Shown in pieces: positions 4,910 through 8,316 of a stretch of 8,316 nt of DNA. The DNA is from an uncultured Methylocystaceae bacterium. Lineage in GTDB: Bacteria > Pseudomonadota > Alphaproteobacteria > Rhizobiales > Beijerinckiaceae. Made by a program: the position numbers and the translations under genes. The stretch covers positions 1-8,316 of the forward strand of contig CAMFKC010000076.1 of the NCBI GenBank assembly GCA_945956975.1, given 5' to 3'. Below the pieces are notes generated by a model. That model did no database searches. It was not told where the DNA came from and saw only the letters and a program-made list of their open reading frames with translations. Positions within the stretch are counted from its first letter, which is position 1, and every line of letters starts with the position of its first letter.

Positions 4910-7900
4910 GACTGCTGTCCCTCGGACTGGAGCGCTATGGCCGATTCAGCGGCCGCGAACTCAAATTTTCCGCTGACGCGCCGTTGACCGTGATCTACGG
5001 ATCCAACGAGGCCGGCAAGACCACGGCTTTGTCGGCCGTGGTCGATGTTCTCTTCGGCATCGAAGAGCGTTCACGCTACGATTTTCTGCATCCCAAGCCG
5101 ACCATGCGGCTGTCCGCGACGATTGCGAGCGCCGGGCGCACGCTGTCTTTCGCCAGGCTCAAGCGCCGTGCGGGAACTCTTGTCGATCCCGTCTCCGGCG
5201 CGACGCTCGGCGACGATTGTCTCGCCGCTTTTTTGGGTGGGCACGATCGCAGCGCCTTCATCGAGATATTCGCCCTCGATCAGGCGCGGCTTCGCACCGG
5301 CGGCAAGGCGTTGCTCTCCGGCGGCGGCGATCTCGCCAATGCGCTGCTGGCCTCGGCGCCGGGCCTCGGGCAGGTCGTCGCGTTGCGCGATCGGATGAAG
5401 GAATCCGCCGGCTTGATTTTCAATCCTGACCGCCGCACGGCGTCGCACGAATTCTATCGCGTGCTCGACCGCCGCAAGGAGGCGCGCGATCGCATTCGCA
5501 GCAGCGAATTGCGGGTAGAAGAGGTGAAGCGCGCCCGCGATGCGGCGGAGGCCGCCGCGGAAGCACGTGTCCAGGCTGCTCGCGCGGAGAGCGAGGCTGG
5601 CGCGACACTCTCGCGCGCGAAGTCGCTGGTTCATGCTGCGCGGGAGGCGCGTGCGCTCGATGCGGCTCAGGCGCAGCGCGACGCACTGGGCCCATTGCCG
5701 CAGACCTCAGGCGATTTCGTGGCCCGCGCCCGGGCCTTGCTGGCGCGACGCGAGCGGGAAAGCCGCGCGGTCGAACATGCCGCCCGCCTCGAAGCGGAAG
5801 CCATCGCGGAGTTTGAAGCGATCCTTGTCGACGAGGCAATACTGGCTTTGGCCGAGGCCCTAGAGACGTGCGACGAAGAGCGCGCCGCTGTCAGCCGTGA
5901 ACTCGAGAGCCTGGCCAAGCGCAGGAACGAGGTGGCCGGCGCACGCGCAGAACTGGCGCGCATCAGCGCCGCACTCGGCTTGCCGGGCGTCGACGCCCTG
6001 CGTGAGGCCTTGCCTTCGCCGCCGCTCCTGGCTCGCGCGGAAGCGCTGGCGGACCGTCAGCAAACGCTGGCGCTGCGCGCGGATGCGCGCGCGCTCGAAG
6101 TGTCGAAACTCGCCGCCCGGCGACGGGAGATCGACGCAGCGCGCGAGCGCGCTGGCGAAGCGCTCGACCCGGCGCCGTTTCGCCGCCAGCTTGCGCGGCT
6201 CGACGGCGCCGAAGAGCGCGAGCGCGCCTTGCACGCCGGCGACAGCCGCCACGCCGCCGTGCGCCGTCAGCTGAATGAGCGTGTGCAAAGGCTCGGGATC
6301 GGGTTTGCGGACGTCGAAATGCTCGCAAGCACGCCATTTCCGGCCTTGTCTGTGGCTGAAGCCGCGTTGCGGACCATCGTGGCGCGCGCGGAAGCGCTCG
6401 TCAGGCAGCGGACGGCGCTGACCGATCTGGACGAGGAGCGCGGCCGGATCGAAGCCCGTCTGGCGCAGCTCAACGCCGGCCGGCCTGCGCCGACAGATGC
6501 GGCCATCGCGGCGATACGCAGGCGTCGCGACGAACACTGGCATAACCTGCGCGCGCTGGCTCTGCGCGAGCGGCCGCCGCGCGACGCCGATGCGGCGACT
6601 GCACTGGCGATGGACGAGGCGCTACGCGAGGCCGATCGTCTGGCGGACGAACGGCAGACCGAAACGCAACGTCTCGCCGATCTTGCGCGCGCCGAACAGG
6701 AAATTGCCGACAATGCGGTCCGGCGCGAAAGCGCGCGCAAGCGCAATGACGCTGCGACCGCCGAACACGAAGCAGCGCATTCATCATGGGCGGCGTTGTG
6801 GGAATCGAGCCGCCCTTCCATGCCGGCCGACGAGCGCGCCATAGCCGCACTGCGCGAGATCGAGGCAGTGCGTCAGGCGCGCGACGCCCTGAGCAAGGAA
6901 GAAGCCGCTCTGGCGCAGGCGCGCGCGGCCGTCGATGTTGACCGGCAGCGTTGCGAGGAACTGCTGGCCGCGTTGAAACTGCCGGCCCTCGGGCGCGAGC
7001 CGATCCGGCTCGCAGACGCGCGGATGACGATCGACGCGCTCGAGAAGACTTTTCTCGATGTCCGCGATCTCGCCCGCGACCGCGGGTCGCTCGAAAAGGC
7101 GCAAGCGGACCTCGAGGTTGAAGAAGCGCGGCTGGCGGACGACAGGGCGCAATTCGATACGGAGGCTGCCGAAGTTTTTCCGAGCGTCTCCATTCGGGTC
7201 GCGGCGACCGCTGACGAAGCCCGCGCTGTCGTCCGGCTCTGGCGCGAAAGCGCAGCGTTGATCAGCGAACTCGCAACCGCCGAGCGACGCGTCGCCGGGA
7301 TAGAAGACGACCGTGAGGCTTTCGCCGACCGCGTCCTGCGCCTGCAGGAGCAGTTGGGCGAAAAGGGCGCGCGCGATGACGTGTTCAATTCCGCCCGGAG
7401 GCTTCGCGCAAGGCTGGAGGCTGCTCGTTCGGCGCGCACGCAAGCCATCAAGGCGGCCCAGACACGCGAGGCGCGAAGCCGCGAGCTGGCCAGCGTCCGC
7501 AGCACGGTCGCAGGCGTCGAGCGCGAGCTCACGGAAGCTTGCTCATTGGTCCGCGCCGAGAACGTTGCCGCGCTGCCGCTCATTCTGGACCGGCTGGATA
7601 GCGCCGCGGCGATCGACGCAAGGATCGCGGAATGTCGACAGAGGTTCGACGAATTTCGCGGCGCGCGCAGCGAAGCTGAAATTCGCGACGCTGTCTCCGG
7701 ACGCAGCGACGAGGACCTGGCGCGCCTGGCGGACGAAGCCGCCGCGGCCTACGAAGGCGCGCGCGCTAAGCGCGACCGCTCCGTCGAGGAGGATTCTCAG
7801 GCGCGCGCCGCGCTGGAGGCGCTCGAACGCAAGGATGGCGCGGCAGGGGCGGCGCAGGACGAGCAGGATGCGCTGGCGGAGCTGGCCGGAGCCATGGAGC

Positions 7901-8316
7901 GTTTTTCCCGCAGCCATGTAGCGGCGCGTATGCTCACGCTCGCCATCGAGCGCTATCGCGAGCAACGGCAGAACCCGATCGTCGAACGCGCTTCGCGCGC
8001 CTTCGCGACGTTGACGGGCGGCGCCTGGAGCGGCGTCGGCGTCGATTATGACGCCGACCCCCCCAGGCTCGCTTCGCTGCGCGATGGCCGTCCGCATGAT
8101 TTGCCTGCCTTGTCCGAAGGCTCCGCGGACCAGTTGTTCCTGGCGTTGCGCATGGCCGCGATACAGGAACATGCGCGCCGCGCGGCGCCGCTTCCCTTCC
8201 TCGCCGACGATCTCTTCGTCACCTTCGACGAAACGCGAACGCAGGCGGGCCTGTCATTGCTCGCCGAACTTGGCGCGACGACGCAGGTCATCGTGTTCAC
8301 CCATCACGCCCATGTC
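4906..8316 (+). CDS. YhaN-like (AAA_27) Rad50/SMC-type ATPase, 3' end cut by the window
   Basis: The frame is open from ATG 4906 to the window end, giving 1137 residues without a stop. The N-terminal ATPase half (about 1-180) has Walker A GSNEAGKT (32-39, K38) and the Q-loop-like stretch FIEIFALDQARLR. About residues 180-1010 are alanine-, arginine- and glutamate-rich heptad-like sequence, a long coiled coil. The C-terminal half has NPIVERASRAFATLTGGAWSG, the ABC signature LSEGS (1069-1073), Walker B LPFLADD (1096-1102), TFDE and the H-loop FTHH (1131-1134). This is the Rad50/SbcC/SMC plan, closest in wording to B. subtilis YhaN. Only a short tail, I estimate 10-40 residues, is missing. Its five cysteines (105, 322, 683, 879, 910) form no CxxC hook. 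GGAG at 4894-4897 and ATGA overlap with the nuclease gene indicate coupled translation and one complex that senses or tethers DNA ends. Confidence 0.9.
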   Translation, partial: MRLLSLGLERYGRFSGRELKFSADAPLTVIYGSNEAGKTTALSAVVDVLFGIEERSRYDFLHPKPTMRLSATIASAGRTLSFARLKRRAGTLVDPVSGATLGDDCLAAFLGGHDRSAFIEIFALDQARLRTGGKALLSGGGDLANALLASAPGLGQVVALRDRMKESAGLIFNPDRRTASHEFYRVLDRRKEARDRIRSSELRVEEVKRARDAAEAAAEARVQAARAESEAGATLSRAKSLVHAAREARALDAAQAQRDALGPLPQTSGDFVARARALLARRERESRAVEHAARLEAEAIAEFEAILVDEAILALAEALETCDEERAAVSRELESLAKRRNEVAGARAELARISAALGLPGVDALREALPSPPLLARAEALADRQQTLALRADARALEVSKLAARRREIDAARERAGEALDPAPFRRQLARLDGAEERERALHAGDSRHAAVRRQLNERVQRLGIGFADVEMLASTPFPALSVAEAALRTIVARAEALVRQRTALTDLDEERGRIEARLAQLNAGRPAPTDAAIAAIRRRRDEHWHNLRALALRERPPRDADAATALAMDEALREADRLADERQTETQRLADLARAEQEIADNAVRRESARKRNDAATAEHEAAHSSWAALWESSRPSMPADERAIAALREIEAVRQARDALSKEEAALAQARAAVDVDRQRCEELLAALKLPALGREPIRLADARMTIDALEKTFLDVRDLARDRGSLEKAQADLEVEEARLADDRAQFDTEAAEVFPSVSIRVAATADEARAVVRLWRESAALISELATAERRVAGIEDDREAFADRVLRLQEQLGEKGARDDVFNSARRLRARLEAARSARTQAIKAAQTREARSRELASVRSTVAGVERELTEACSLVRAENVAALPLILDRLDSAAAIDARIAECRQRFDEFRGARSEAEIRDAVSGRSDEDLARLADEAAAAYEGARAKRDRSVEEDSQARAALEALERKDGAAGAAQDEQDALAELAGAMERFSRSHVAARMLTLAIERYREQRQNPIVERASRAFATLTGGAWSGVGVDYDADPPRLASLRDGRPHDLPALSEGSADQLFLALRMAAIQEHARRAAPLPFLADDLFVTFDETRTQAGLSLLAELGATTQVIVFTHHAHV

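Noticed and set aside
3402..8316. Mobile element or prophage inserted at tRNA-Lys
   Set aside because: No integrase, transposase or direct repeat of the tRNA 3' end can be seen in the window, so only a possible synteny break is reported.
1..8316. CRISPR array or riboswitch
   Set aside because: No regularly spaced repeats exist, and no upstream region is long enough or shows a recognisable conserved riboswitch fold.

Overview
The window is a GC-rich, densely coded stretch with every gene on the + strand. The gene set and order (end of nuoN, birA, rnj, a methylmalonyl-CoA epimerase gene, a DUF1467 gene) point to an alphaproteobacterium of the order Hyphomicrobiales (Rhizobiales). A dispersed-repeat-like palindrome between nuoN and birA resembles repeats I associate with the Methylocystis/Methylosinus/Beijerinckiaceae side of the order, but that placement is a weak inference from memory.

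Positions 1-3360 look like ordinary core genome. They hold the last 32 codons of nuoN (complex I), a 76-bp spacer filled by a 24-bp-arm inverted repeat, birA (biotin-protein ligase without a DNA-binding domain), rnj (ribonuclease J), mce (methylmalonyl-CoA epimerase) and a small two-helix DUF1467 membrane protein. Spacing is tight (1 bp from birA to rnj, 14 bp from rnj to mce, 58 bp from mce to DUF1467), so birA to DUF1467 is probably one transcription unit. Both birA and rnj appear to start with TTG. BirA and the epimerase can meet in one pathway: propionyl-CoA carboxylase needs biotin attached by BirA, and its product is the epimerase's substrate.

Positions 3361-3664 form a boundary: a strong GC hairpin without a T-tract, a complete tRNA-Lys(TTT) with encoded CCA, and a 187-bp spacer with a local AT-rich patch. 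From memory, related genomes often have proS and lolCD after the DUF1467 gene; here a different module follows the tRNA.

Positions 3665-8316 hold a two-gene nuclease/ATPase module. The first gene encodes an SbcD/Mre11-type calcineurin-like phosphoesterase of the YhaO kind. The second overlaps it by ATGA and encodes a very large Rad50/SMC-like ABC ATPase of the YhaN (AAA_27) kind, at least 1137 residues, cut by the window end just after its H-loop. All ATPase motifs are present, but the long coiled coil has no CxxC zinc hook, so the pair should be a hook-less relative of Mre11-Rad50. This module is the most interesting part of the window. It resembles a known but poorly characterised family rather than an entirely new system. 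No mobile element gene, CRISPR array or rRNA is visible.
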